From assembly GCF_027922365.1 (NCBI RefSeq), contig NZ_BSFN01000008.1, positions 1 through 64,000 on the forward strand: 64,000 nt of DNA, written 5' to 3'. Origin of the DNA: Pseudomonas turukhanskensis. Its GTDB lineage: Bacteria; Pseudomonadota; Gammaproteobacteria; Pseudomonadales; Pseudomonadaceae. How positions within the stretch are numbered: position 1 is the stretch's first letter; every line of letters starts with the position of its first letter. Below, piece after piece: positions 37,562 to 45,558 of the stretch. The translations under genes were made by a program, and so were the position numbers. Below the pieces are notes generated by a model that searched no databases, was not told the origin of the DNA, and saw only the letters and a list, made by a program, of their open reading frames with translations.

Positions 37562-38995
37562 TTAGCCCTCATCCTCGTCTTCATCGCCGCCGTCGATCTT
37601 CATGCCCAACTCTTTTATCTTACGAGTCAAGGTGTTACGACCCCAGCCCAGCAAAACAGCGGCGTCACGACGACGGCCTGCGGTGTGCTTGAGGGCGGTT
37701 TCGATCATGATGCGTTCGAAGGTCGGCACTGCCGTATCAAGCAGGCTGGACTGCCCGCGCGCGAGCGCCTGATCAGCCCATTGGCGCAAAGCCTGCTCCC
37801 AATTGGTCGCCGGGGCACTGTCTTGGGGCTGCGTGAGCAATTCCGGGGGCAGGTCGTCAATATGCACTTCGCGGCCCGACGCCATTACCGTGATCCAGCG
37901 GCAGGTGTTTTCCAGCTGACGCACGTTGCCCGGCCAAGGCAGGTTCTTCAGGTAATCCTCTGTCTCGGTTTTCAGCAGCTTCGGCTCAACCGCAAGCTCT
38001 TGAGCTGCGCGGGCTAGGAAGTGGCGGGCCAGAGTCGGAATGTCTTCGCGGCGATCCGACATCCGTGGGATATGAATGCGGATTACGTTCAGGCGATGGA
38101 ACAAGTCCTCACGGAACTTGCCCGCCTGCACCAGGTTTTCCAGGTTCTGGTGAGTGGCGGCGATGATGCGCACGTCTACCTTAACCGGCGTATGGCCGCC
38201 GACGCGGTAAAACTCGCCATCTGCCAACACGCGCAGCAAACGCGTTTGCGTGTCTGCCGGCATATCGCCGATTTCATCGAGAAACAGGGTGCCGCCGTCC
38301 GCTTGTTCGAAACGGCCGCGACGCTGGTTGGCCGCCCCGGTGAACGCGCCTTTTTCGTGCCCGAACAGCTCGGATTCCATCAGGTCTTTCGGAATTGCGG
38401 CCATGTTCAGCGCAATAAAGGGGGAGGCGGCGCGCGGGCTGTGCCGATGTAAGGCATGGGCAACCAGTTCTTTACCGGTGCCGGACTCACCGTTGATAAG
38501 CACGGTGATGTTGGAGTGGCTCAAGCGACCGATGGCGCGAAACACTTCCTGCATCGCCGGCGCTTCGCCGATGATTTCCGGCGTGCGGGTTTGCTCCACC
38601 GGTACGTGCAGGCCTTGTTGCTCCTGAGCGTGCTGGAAGGCGCGCTTGACCAGCGAGACCGCCTCGTCCACGTCAAACGGCTTGGGCAGGTATTCGAACG
38701 CGCCGCCCTGATAAGAAGCGACGGCGCTTTCGAGGTCCGAATGGGCGGTCATGATGATCACGGGCAGGCGCGGATACAGTTCGCGAATGCGCGCGAGCAA
38801 ATCCAGGCCGCTGGCGCCGGGCATGCGGATGTCGGAAATGATCACGTCCGGCTGCTGACGGCTCAGACGGCTGAGCACGCCGTCGGCGCTGTCGAAGCTG
38901 GTGGTGGTCATGCCTTCTTGCTGCAGGGCTTTTTCCAGTACCCAACGGATGGAACGATCGTCGTCGACAATCCAGACGGTTTCGCTGCGGCTCAT
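37562..38995 (-). CDS. ntrC: nitrogen regulation response regulator NtrC
   Basis: Sigma54-dependent activator of nitrogen-assimilation genes. 477 residues: receiver domain with phospho-acceptor Asp55 (DVIISDIRMPG); AAA+ domain with Walker A GESGTGKE, the sigma54-contacting GAFTGA loop and Walker B TLFLDEIGD; a C-terminal Fis-type helix-turn-helix (RRRDAAVLLGWGRNTLTRKI) and an acidic tail. ATG 38995 overlaps the ntrB stop by four bases. A frame extension of 23 codons upstream lies within ntrB and is rejected. Probable sites are seen before glnA and ntrB. Confidence 0.97.
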   Translation of the reverse strand: MSRSETVWIVDDDRSIRWVLEKALQQEGMTTTSFDSADGVLSRLSRQQPDVIISDIRMPGASGLDLLARIRELYPRLPVIIMTAHSDLESAVASYQGGAFEYLPKPFDVDEAVSLVKRAFQHAQEQQGLHVPVEQTRTPEIIGEAPAMQEVFRAIGRLSHSNITVLINGESGTGKELVAHALHRHSPRAASPFIALNMAAIPKDLMESELFGHEKGAFTGAANQRRGRFEQADGGTLFLDEIGDMPADTQTRLLRVLADGEFYRVGGHTPVKVDVRIIAATHQNLENLVQAGKFREDLFHRLNVIRIHIPRMSDRREDIPTLARHFLARAAQELAVEPKLLKTETEDYLKNLPWPGNVRQLENTCRWITVMASGREVHIDDLPPELLTQPQDSAPATNWEQALRQWADQALARGQSSLLDTAVPTFERIMIETALKHTAGRRRDAAVLLGWGRNTLTRKIKELGMKIDGGDEDEDEG

Positions 38996-40077
38996 GACGA
39001 AGTAGCTCCTTGTTCCAACGGCAGGAAGATCGAAAATACGGTGTGGCCTGGGTGGCTCTCGCACTCGATCAGGCCCTGATGCTGACTGATGATGTTCTGG
39101 GTGATAGCCAAGCCCAGTCCGGTACCGTCCGGACGACCACTGACCATGGGATAGAAAATGGTTTCTTGAAGTTCAGCCGGAATGCCCGGGCCGTTGTCGA
39201 TGATTTCCACCTTGGCCACCAGGCGATGCCGGGTGTGCGCAATGGTGAACTGGCGAAGGGTGCGGGTGCGCAACATGATTCGGCCCTGGCGGAATTCGTT
39301 CTGACCGCTGATGGCTTGCATGGCGTTGCGCACTATATTGAGCACCGCCTGAATCATCTGTTCGCGGTCGATCAACACGTCCGGAATGCTTGGGTCATAG
39401 TCGCGCACCAAGGTGATGCCGCCCTGGCTCTCCGCCTCCACCAGGCTGCTGACTCGCTCCAGCACTTCATGCACGTTGGTCATCGCCAGGGATGGCAGCT
39501 TGTTCGAGCCGAGCATACGGTCGACCAGATTACGCAGGCGGTCGGCCTCTTCGATGATGACGTTGGTGTAATCCTTGAGGTTCTCGTCCGGAAGCTCACG
39601 CGCCAGTAGCTGGGCGGCGCCACGAATCCCGCCAAGCGGATTCTTTATTTCATGGGCCAGGCCGCGCACCAGCATCTTGGTGGTTTCCTGCTTGGATAGC
39701 TGGGCTTCTTCCTTGGTGATGCGCAGCAGGCGATCACGCGGGTGAACCTCAAGCAGTAGCAGGGTGGCGCCGCGGTTGAGGATTGGCGTCACGGCGTAAT
39801 CGACGGTCAGCGTCTGGCCGGTCAGCGCAATCAATACCGCTTCACGTTTGTTAAAGGGGTGCGCTTCCTCTACAGCCTGACGTAATGAGGCCAGAGCTTC
39901 GGGCGATTCGGTGAACAACTCACTGATGAATTGGCCGTGGCTGCGTTGGCCGCTGACGGCCAGAAGCATCTCCGCTGCGGGGTTCATGTACTCAAGGCGC
40001 AGTTCGGCGTTGAGCAACAAAGTCGCAGTGGTCAGGTTGTCCAGCAGCAGGCGGTGCAGTGCGTCGTTGATGGTCAT
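38992..40077 (-). CDS. ntrB: nitrogen regulation sensor kinase NtrB
   Basis: Cytoplasmic histidine kinase/phosphatase controlled by PII proteins; it phosphorylates NtrC when nitrogen is limiting. 361 residues: PAS domain at the N terminus (LNAELRLEYMNPAAEMLL), H-box RGLAHEIKNPLGGIRGAA with the phospho-His near residue 140, N-box QAVLNIVRNAMQAI, and G-boxes EIIDNGPGIP and GTGLGLAI. No membrane segment. It is separated from glnA by three genes, unlike the enterobacterial glnA-ntrBC operon. Confidence 0.97.
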   Translation of the reverse strand: MTINDALHRLLLDNLTTATLLLNAELRLEYMNPAAEMLLAVSGQRSHGQFISELFTESPEALASLRQAVEEAHPFNKREAVLIALTGQTLTVDYAVTPILNRGATLLLLEVHPRDRLLRITKEEAQLSKQETTKMLVRGLAHEIKNPLGGIRGAAQLLARELPDENLKDYTNVIIEEADRLRNLVDRMLGSNKLPSLAMTNVHEVLERVSSLVEAESQGGITLVRDYDPSIPDVLIDREQMIQAVLNIVRNAMQAISGQNEFRQGRIMLRTRTLRQFTIAHTRHRLVAKVEIIDNGPGIPAELQETIFYPMVSGRPDGTGLGLAITQNIISQHQGLIECESHPGHTVFSIFLPLEQGATSS

Positions 40078-40225
40078 CTATGGGATCCCGAGAATGGGTC
40101 TGAAAATGCAAAAAGCAAACCAAAGCCCCGAAAAGACGCGCGGTAGCTGAGCAAACGGTGAAATTGGGTCGTTTTGCTGCACCGTCGGCCGCCATCAGCG
40201 AACCAAAACAGGGAGAGCATAGAAG

Positions 40226-40262
40226 TTGGTGCGTCGCAAAGCACCAAGTTGGTGCTTTAGTG
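40226..40262 (-). promoter_or_regulatory. NtrC-like site or terminator hairpin upstream of ntrB
   Basis: GCACC-N5-GGTGC at 40241-40255 fits the core of the NtrC consensus TGCACC-N5-GGTGCA. A third half-site (TTGGTGC, 40226-40232) lies next to it. It is about 150-180 bp before ntrB, a normal enhancer distance. On the minus strand the same bases form AAAGCACC/GGTGCTTT directly after the DUF4124 stop, so a terminator is an equally real reading. A convincing -24/-12 element was not found here. Confidence 0.5.
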
Positions 40263-40268
40263 GGGCGA

Positions 40269-40892
40269 TCAAACGAAGGGAACGTAAGGGATGTCGTCGT
40301 CTTCTTCTTCCGGCTTGTCCTTGAGCGGACATTCCGGACGTACGCCGTAGTCATCTTTCTTGCACGGATTAGCGCGCCGCTTGCTCTCAAGTGACGTGCG
40401 AACGATATGCACGGGTTGGCTCGGCGTGCGCTCGAGGATACGACCTTCGGCGTCGATAATCTCGGCGGCCAGTTGGTGGGTGCCGCGGTCCAGGTTGTTC
40501 AGTGGAATGACCGGGCTGCGACTGGCGGTGCCGACTACAGCGCCATCGAGCAGAACCCGATAGTTGTGGCCCTCCATCAGCGCCGGGTCGCTGGTCAGGG
40601 TCACGATCAGGTTTCCCGAGGAGCCTTCCTGCACGGTGGCATCCGGTTCCGGAACGAGAATGCGCAGTAGCTGATAGCTGGCAACCGGGGTCGGAGCGGC
40701 GGCAGGTACGGGCACGCGCACCGTCGGCGGCGCTGTCTGATCCATACCGTTGGTGGGCGCTATCTCTACTTTTTTGGCATTGCCCCTGGGTTGGTCGGTA
40801 AAGACCCGATTACCTTCGCTATCGATATAGGTATACACATCGGCCAGTGCCGGGAGGCCCAGCAACAGCAGGCAGAGCAGGACGAATCGCAT
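40269..40892 (-). CDS. DUF4124 domain protein, secreted
   Basis: 207 residues with a Sec signal peptide (RFVLLCLLLLGLPALA, cleavage near residue 17). The DUF4124 motif follows at once (DVYTYIDSEGNRVFTDQPRGNAKKVEI). A beta-rich middle part is compatible with an Ig-like fold (YQLLRILVPEPDATVQEG, LNNLDRGTHQLAAEIIDAEG), then a basic and finally acidic tail. Function unknown. It shares domain order with the next gene upstream (40896-41468), from which it is three bases apart, so the two are tandem paralogues. Confidence 0.8.
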   Translation of the reverse strand: MRFVLLCLLLLGLPALADVYTYIDSEGNRVFTDQPRGNAKKVEIAPTNGMDQTAPPTVRVPVPAAAPTPVASYQLLRILVPEPDATVQEGSSGNLIVTLTSDPALMEGHNYRVLLDGAVVGTASRSPVIPLNNLDRGTHQLAAEIIDAEGRILERTPSQPVHIVRTSLESKRRANPCKKDDYGVRPECPLKDKPEEEDDDIPYVPFV

Positions 40893-40895
40893 GGT

Positions 40896-41468
40896 TTAGT
40901 TGGCTGGCCTTGGGGTGGGTTTGGGTGGCGTCGGGTTAATAGGCGGGCGAGCCGGGCTGTTGGTGCTAATGCGCTGGGTGGTGAACGTCACGGTGGGGCT
41001 TTGCTGGATCAAGCGGTCGCCGCTGAAGGCCTGTACGGACAGGCTGTGTTCACCGCGCTCGATGTCGCTGAGTGGGAATTGCACGCTGGAAGTCAGGCCA
41101 CCATAGGGTTGGCCATCAAGCAGCAACTGCAAGCTATCGCCGATTCGCAGCTGGGGCTCGATGCGCACGCCCACGGTGAAGCTGCCGTTATTGGCGCGTA
41201 CAGCTTCATCATCTGGCAGGTCGGCGATTTCCAGCACGTTGTAGACCTGTTCGGCGGCGCCCTCGCCGGCCGGCTCGCTGCCGGGCATGGTAGGCGGTGG
41301 CGGTGATTGCACGGTGTTGACGGGCGGCAATGTGACGGTCTCGGCCTTGCTGCCTTGGGGAGGCTGGTTGGTGAAGACGGTGTTGCCGTTGGCGTCGGTG
41401 TACTTATAGATTTCGGCGCTGGCCGGTAGGGCCAGGGCTGCTAAAAGGCAGGTCACGATCAGGCGCAT
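40896..41468 (-). CDS. DUF4124 domain protein, secreted (paralogue)
   Basis: 190 residues: signal peptide RLIVTCLLAALALPASA, DUF4124 motif EIYKYTDANGNTVFTNQPPQ, then a predicted beta domain with LQLLLDGQPYGGLTSSVQFP and FPLSDIERGEHSLSVQAF, ending in a proline-rich tail (PPINPTPPKPTPRP). The PLxDIxRGxHxL line is shared with the neighbour. Periplasmic location is inferred. First gene of the pair. Confidence 0.8.
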   Translation of the reverse strand: MRLIVTCLLAALALPASAEIYKYTDANGNTVFTNQPPQGSKAETVTLPPVNTVQSPPPPTMPGSEPAGEGAAEQVYNVLEIADLPDDEAVRANNGSFTVGVRIEPQLRIGDSLQLLLDGQPYGGLTSSVQFPLSDIERGEHSLSVQAFSGDRLIQQSPTVTFTTQRISTNSPARPPINPTPPKPTPRPAN

Positions 41469-41567
41469 GGCAAGGGTTCCGTGGGGTGTGTGCTAAGCCT
41501 TGCACTGCAACGCTGCGCTGGCAAGTTTGACCGGTTATCGCTGTGCGCGGGAACAAAATTGCAGGCA

Positions 41568-41597
41568 ATAAAAAAGCGCCTTCTTAGCCCAGGCGCT
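41568..41597 (-). terminator. terminator of the cupin lipoprotein gene
   Basis: Read on the minus strand, AGCGCCT and AGGCGCT pair around a 10-nt loop, followed by TTTTTTATT. It lies just after the stop at 41616. Confidence 0.8.
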
Positions 41598-41615
41598 CGT
41601 TTTCGATATGCGGCC

Positions 41616-42041
41616 TTACTTGGGTTTTTCTGAGAGCGGGAGCATCGGTACGCCGGCGTAGAAAACCAGCAAGACTGCCGGCTGCGCGCCGGTTGTGCCG
41701 CGGTGCAGGATGCCCACGGTTTCGGCCAGCGCGTCGCCTTCTTTGAGTGTTCGCTTGTGCCCCTGCTTGCGGGTTTCGACCGTCAGCTCGCCAGAGAGCA
41801 TGTAGGCGGCGTTGGGTATCGGGTGAGTGTGCCAATCCAGCACCGTATGCGCCGGGATATAGAGTTTTATCAACGTCAGTTCTGGCGTGCCGCGCGGGTA
41901 GGTGGTGTAGGGGGTGCCGTCCCAGGAGGCGGTGGTTTTCAGCAGAGTCTGGGATTCGATAGTCAGCTTGCTAGGCGGTTGGCTGCAGCCTGCAAGCCAT
42001 GCGCAGGTGAGCGTTGCAACAGCGATCAGACGAGGATTCAT
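41616..42041 (-). CDS. cupin-domain lipoprotein
   Basis: 141 residues with a lipoprotein signal (AVATLTCAWLAGC, lipidated Cys near residue 19), then a single cupin barrel. Metal-binding motif 1 reads HTVLDWHTHPIPNAAYMLSG. The second motif begins GDALAETVGILHRGTT, with His at a typical position. The metal and substrate cannot be deduced. It is an isolated minus-strand gene between glnA and the DUF4124 pair, bounded by terminators on both sides. Confidence 0.82.
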   Translation of the reverse strand: MNPRLIAVATLTCAWLAGCSQPPSKLTIESQTLLKTTASWDGTPYTTYPRGTPELTLIKLYIPAHTVLDWHTHPIPNAAYMLSGELTVETRKQGHKRTLKEGDALAETVGILHRGTTGAQPAVLLVFYAGVPMLPLSEKPK

Positions 42042-42160
42042 GGCCGGGCTCCAACTGTCGAGGGTACAGAGGAGAAATACCTGCGAAGTGGGGCTCGGGC
42101 TGTCAGCCCCCGCCTTGGTTGCAAGCGCTATGGCCGCTCATGGCGTGAGACGCCGGAAAT

Positions 42161-42189
42161 AAAAAAGGCCTCCCGAAGGAGGCCTTTTC
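42161..42189 (-). terminator. terminator after glnA
   Basis: On the minus strand GGCCTCC and GGAGGCC pair around a short loop and run into TTTTTTATTT. It separates glnA from the cupin lipoprotein gene and confirms that ntrBC is not co-transcribed with glnA. Confidence 0.9.
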
Positions 42190-42236
42190 AATCACGTCGC
42201 CAGGAAGGCGACGTGTCTGGCTTGGGCGCTGTCTAC

Positions 42237-43643
42237 TTAAACGCTGTAGTACAGGTCGTATTCCAGTGGGTGCACGAAGGTGCGCACTTTGATTTCTTCT
42301 TCGCTCTTCAGCTCGATGTAGGCATCGATGAAGTCGTCGCTGAACACGCCGCCTTTGGTCAAGAACGCACGGCCCTTGTCCAGCTCTTCCAGGGCTTCTT
42401 TCAGGCTGCCGCACACTTGCGGAATCAGCTTGCCTTCTTCTGGAGGCAGGTCGTACAGGTTCTTGTCCGCTGCGTCGCCAGGGTGGATCTTGTTCTGGAT
42501 ACCGTCCAGACCCGCCATCAGCAGTGCTGCGAAGGCCAGGTACGGGTTGGCAGCCGGATCCGGGAAGCGCGCTTCGATGCGGCGAGCTTTCGGGCTGGAA
42601 ACGTACGGAATACGGATGGAGGCGGAACGGTTACGAGCCGAGTAGGCCAGCATTACCGGGGCTTCGAAACCTGGGACCAGACGCTTGTAGGAGTTGGTCG
42701 ACGGGTTGGTGAAGCCGTTCAGCGCTTTACCGTGCTTGATGATGCCGCCGATGAAGTACAGAGCGGTATCGGACAGGCCGGCATAGCCTTCGCCGGAGAA
42801 GGTGTTCTTGCCATCTTTGGAGATGGACATGTGCACGTGCATACCCGAGCCGTTGTCGCCGTACAGAGGCTTAGGCATGAAGGTTGCGGTTTTGCCGTAG
42901 GCGTCAGCCACGTTGTGTACGCAGTACTTCAGGGTTTGAACTTCGTCAGCCTTGGCAACCAGGGTGTTGAACTTCACGCCGATTTCGTTCTGGCCGGCAG
43001 TCGCCACTTCGTGGTGGTGAACTTCGATGACCAGGCCCATTTCTTCCATGGCATTACACATGGCAGTACGGATTTCGTGGTCGTGGTCGACTGGAGGAAC
43101 CGGGAAGTAGCCGCCTTTGACGCCTGGGCGGTGGCCTTTGTTGCCGGTTTCGAAGTCGCTGTCGGTGTTCCAGGACGCTTGTTCGGAGATGATTTTGAAC
43201 ATCGAGCCGGAGATGTCCGACTTGAATTTAACTTCGTCGAATACGAAGAACTCAGGCTCCGGGCCTACGAATACGGTGTCACCGATACCGGTGGACTTCA
43301 GGTATTCCTCAGCGCGTGCAGCGATCGAGCGCGGGTCGCGGTCGTAGCCTTGCATGGTCGATGGTTCGATGATGTTGCAAACCAGGATCAGGGTAGGCTC
43401 TTCGGTGAACGGGTCGAGAACGGCAGTGCTGTCTACTGGCAGCAGGATCATGTCGGAGGCTTCGATGCCTTTCCAGCCATGGATCGAGGAGCCGTCGAAC
43501 ATTTTGCCGACTTCGAAGAATTCGTCGTCAAGGGCGTCACGGGCCGGCATGGTCACGTGGTGCTGCTTGCCTTTGGTATCGGTGAAGCGCAGGTCAACCC
43601 ACTTCACGTCGTGTTCTTTGATTAGTTGAAGCGCCTTCGACAT
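42237..43643 (-). CDS. glnA: glutamine synthetase, type I
   Basis: Condenses glutamate and ammonia with ATP; the main ammonia-assimilation enzyme. 468 residues: beta-grasp N terminus ([20 protein letters not shown]), [12 protein letters not shown], Mg site [14 protein letters not shown] loop [11 protein letters not shown] and glutamate loop [18 protein letters not shown]. Adenylylation loop [10 protein letters not shown] holds the regulatory tyrosine (about residue 397 by family numbering), so control by GlnE is expected. Transcribed from a sigma54 promoter about 90 bp upstream. Confidence 0.98.
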   Translation of the reverse strand: MSKALQLIKEHDVKWVDLRFTDTKGKQHHVTMPARDALDDEFFEVGKMFDGSSIHGWKGIEASDMILLPVDSTAVLDPFTEEPTLILVCNIIEPSTMQGYDRDPRSIAARAEEYLKSTGIGDTVFVGPEPEFFVFDEVKFKSDISGSMFKIISEQASWNTDSDFETGNKGHRPGVKGGYFPVPPVDHDHEIRTAMCNAMEEMGLVIEVHHHEVATAGQNEIGVKFNTLVAKADEVQTLKYCVHNVADAYGKTATFMPKPLYGDNGSGMHVHMSISKDGKNTFSGEGYAGLSDTALYFIGGIIKHGKALNGFTNPSTNSYKRLVPGFEAPVMLAYSARNRSASIRIPYVSSPKARRIEARFPDPAANPYLAFAALLMAGLDGIQNKIHPGDAADKNLYDLPPEEGKLIPQVCGSLKEALEELDKGRAFLTKGGVFSDDFIDAYIELKSEEEIKVRTFVHPLEYDLYYSV

Positions 43644-43741
43644 GGTGTCCTCCAGATGGTGGGGCGTTGTGATTTTTTAGCCCCAAATAAAACGGTGAAG
43701 CCGGGCGGCATAGTCCGCCAGGGCAACCTGCCTCACAAGGG

Positions 43742-43757
43742 AGCAAATTGCATGCCA
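43742..43757 (-). promoter_or_regulatory. sigma54 promoter of glnA
   Basis: On the minus strand, TGGCATGCAATTTGCT matches the -24/-12 consensus TGGCAYR-N4-TTGCW throughout. Start is expected near 43731, giving a leader of about 88 nt to glnA. Confidence 0.9.
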
Positions 43758-43829
43758 GTGCCCCGAAGTGGGTTTGATGCACGAAACTCAGGCGTAGCGG
43801 GGGCTGCATGGCAAACGCTAAGCGCGCTA

Positions 43830-43876
43830 TGCACCAAAATGAATCTCTTGTGAAATGGTGCGGTTCATTTTGGTGC
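43830..43876 (-). promoter_or_regulatory. NtrC enhancer region of glnA
   Basis: The 13-mer GCACCAAAATGAA (43831-43843) and its exact inverted copy TTCATTTTGGTGC (43863-43875) lie 100-145 bp upstream of the expected glnA start. A further GGTGC half-site lies between them (43857-43861). The half-sites match NtrC (TGCACC/GGTGCA). Neither site has a second good half at N5, so binding may be cooperative. Together with the promoter this explains most of the 331-bp glnA-thiI gap. Confidence 0.7.
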
Positions 43877-43904
43877 GCTGGTGATCTTTATAAGGATTGC
43901 CTGG

Positions 43905-43932
43905 TTAAACCTTGAGCAATTTCCGCTATAAT
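43905..43932 (+). promoter_or_regulatory. sigma70 promoter of thiI
   Basis: A perfect TATAAT at 43927-43932 lies 43 bp before the thiI ATG. The best -35 (TTAAAC, 43905-43910, 16-bp spacer) is weak. The position also makes this the divergent partner of the glnA promoter. Confidence 0.65.
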
Positions 43933-43974
43933 CCGCGCCCCTCAATTTCGGCCGGGCTCGCGCACGCTGTTTTC

Positions 43975-45429
43975 ATGAAACTTATCGTTAAAGTCTTCCC
44001 CGAGATCACCATTAAAAGCCGGCCGGTGCGTACGCGCTTCATCCGCCAGCTTGCGAAGAATATTCGCGCGGTGATGCGTGACCTGGATCCAGATCTCGTG
44101 GTGGACGGCGTGTGGGACAACATCGACGTCGAGACCAAACTCACCGCGCCTAAAGTGCTGGTCGAGCTGAAAGAGCGTCTGACCCGGATCCCCGGCATTG
44201 GCCAGTTTCTGGAAGTGAACGAATACCCGCTGGGCGACTTCGACGACATGGTCGAAAAATGCAAAGCGCATTTTGGCGATCAGTTGGCCGGCAAGGTCTT
44301 CGCCGTTCGCTGCAAGCGTGCCGGTAAACACAGCTTCAGCTCGATGGATGTGGAGCGCTACGTCGGCAGCCAGTTGCGCCGTCAGTGCGGCGCCGCCGGC
44401 ATCTCGCTCAAAGAGCCCGAGTTGCTGGTGCGCATGGAAATTCGCAATCAGCTTCTATATGTCATCCACAGCCAGCACGAAGGCCTGGGCGGTTATCCGC
44501 TGGGCGCCATCGAGCAGACGTTGGTGCTGATGTCCGGCGGTTTCGACTCCACCGTGGCGGCGTACCAGATGATCCGTCGCGGGCTGATCAGCCATTTCTG
44601 CTTCTTTAATCTGGGCGGCCGTGCCCACGAGCTGGGCGTGATGGAAGTGGCCCACTACTTGTGGAGCCAGTACGGCAGCTCGCACCGCGTGCTGTTCGTC
44701 AGCGTGCCGTTTGAAGAAGTGCTGGGCGAAATTCTCGGCAAGGTGGACAACGCGCACATGGGCGTCGTGCTCAAGCGCATGATGCTGCGCGCCGCCACCC
44801 GTGTGGCCGATGGCCTGGATATCGATGCGCTGGTCACTGGCGAGGCGATTTCCCAGGTGTCTAGCCAGACCTTGCCGAATCTGTCGGTGATCGACCGCGC
44901 CACCGACAAACTGGTGATGCGCCCACTGATCGTCAGCCACAAGCAAGACATCATCAATATGGCTGAGCACATCGGCACCGCCGAATTTGCAAAGCATATG
45001 CCCGAATACTGCGGCGTGATTTCGGTAAACCCGACCACCCGCGCCAAGCCTGACCGCGTCGTCTATGAAGAAGCCCAGATCGACATGAGCGTGTTCGAGC
45101 GTGCCCTTGAGCGCGCCCGTTCCGTGCCGATCGACCGGGTGATCGACGAGTTAAGCCAAGACATCCAGGTTGAGGAATTGAGTGAAGCCTTGCCTGGGCA
45201 GATCGTGCTGGATATCCGTCACCCGGATGCCCAGGAAGATCTGCCGCTGGAGTTGGACGGCATCGAAGTAAGAGCGTTGCCGTTCTTCGCGCTCAACAGT
45301 CGCTACAAGGAACTGGACCCCACCCGTCAGTACCTTTTGTATTGCGACAAAGGCGTGATGAGCCGCCTGCATGCCCACCACTTGCTCAGCGAGGGGCATG
45401 CCAATGTGCGCGTTTATCGTCCGGCATAA
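43975..45429 (+). CDS. thiI: tRNA 4-thiouridine synthase / sulfurtransferase ThiI
   Basis: Makes s4U8 in tRNA and, in many bacteria, sulfur for the thiazole of thiamine. 484 residues: N-terminal ferredoxin-like and THUMP domains (about 1-165), PP-loop [16 protein letters not shown], and a C-terminal rhodanese-like domain with the catalytic Cys in [21 protein letters not shown] 43975 ([15 protein letters not shown]) was chosen; an extension to 43912 would include the -10 box and is rejected. Confidence 0.97.
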   Translation: MKLIVKVFPEITIKSRPVRTRFIRQLAKNIRAVMRDLDPDLVVDGVWDNIDVETKLTAPKVLVELKERLTRIPGIGQFLEVNEYPLGDFDDMVEKCKAHFGDQLAGKVFAVRCKRAGKHSFSSMDVERYVGSQLRRQCGAAGISLKEPELLVRMEIRNQLLYVIHSQHEGLGGYPLGAIEQTLVLMSGGFDSTVAAYQMIRRGLISHFCFFNLGGRAHELGVMEVAHYLWSQYGSSHRVLFVSVPFEEVLGEILGKVDNAHMGVVLKRMMLRAATRVADGLDIDALVTGEAISQVSSQTLPNLSVIDRATDKLVMRPLIVSHKQDIINMAEHIGTAEFAKHMPEYCGVISVNPTTRAKPDRVVYEEAQIDMSVFERALERARSVPIDRVIDELSQDIQVEELSEALPGQIVLDIRHPDAQEDLPLELDGIEVRALPFFALNSRYKELDPTRQYLLYCDKGVMSRLHAHHLLSEGHANVRVYRPA

Positions 45430-45558
45430 AACGCCGGGGCTGAATGGCGGCAGTATCCGCCACCGCCCCCCCGACCGACGGGGCTGTTGAGCCACTCATT
45501 CTTCATACTGGCCGCCTAGACTTAGCGGCGAACCGAATCCTCTGATCGAGATGCAAAA

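Noticed and set aside
40078..40225. Sigma54 promoter for ntrB
   Set aside because: The best minus-strand candidates either have the wrong GG-to-GC spacing (TGGCGGCCGACGGTGCA) or match only the GG and GC core (TGGTTCGCTGATGGC).
41703..43625. A 640-codon rightward open frame opposite glnA and the cupin lipoprotein
   Set aside because: It spans two confirmed minus-strand genes and two terminators, and its translation has no recognisable domain.
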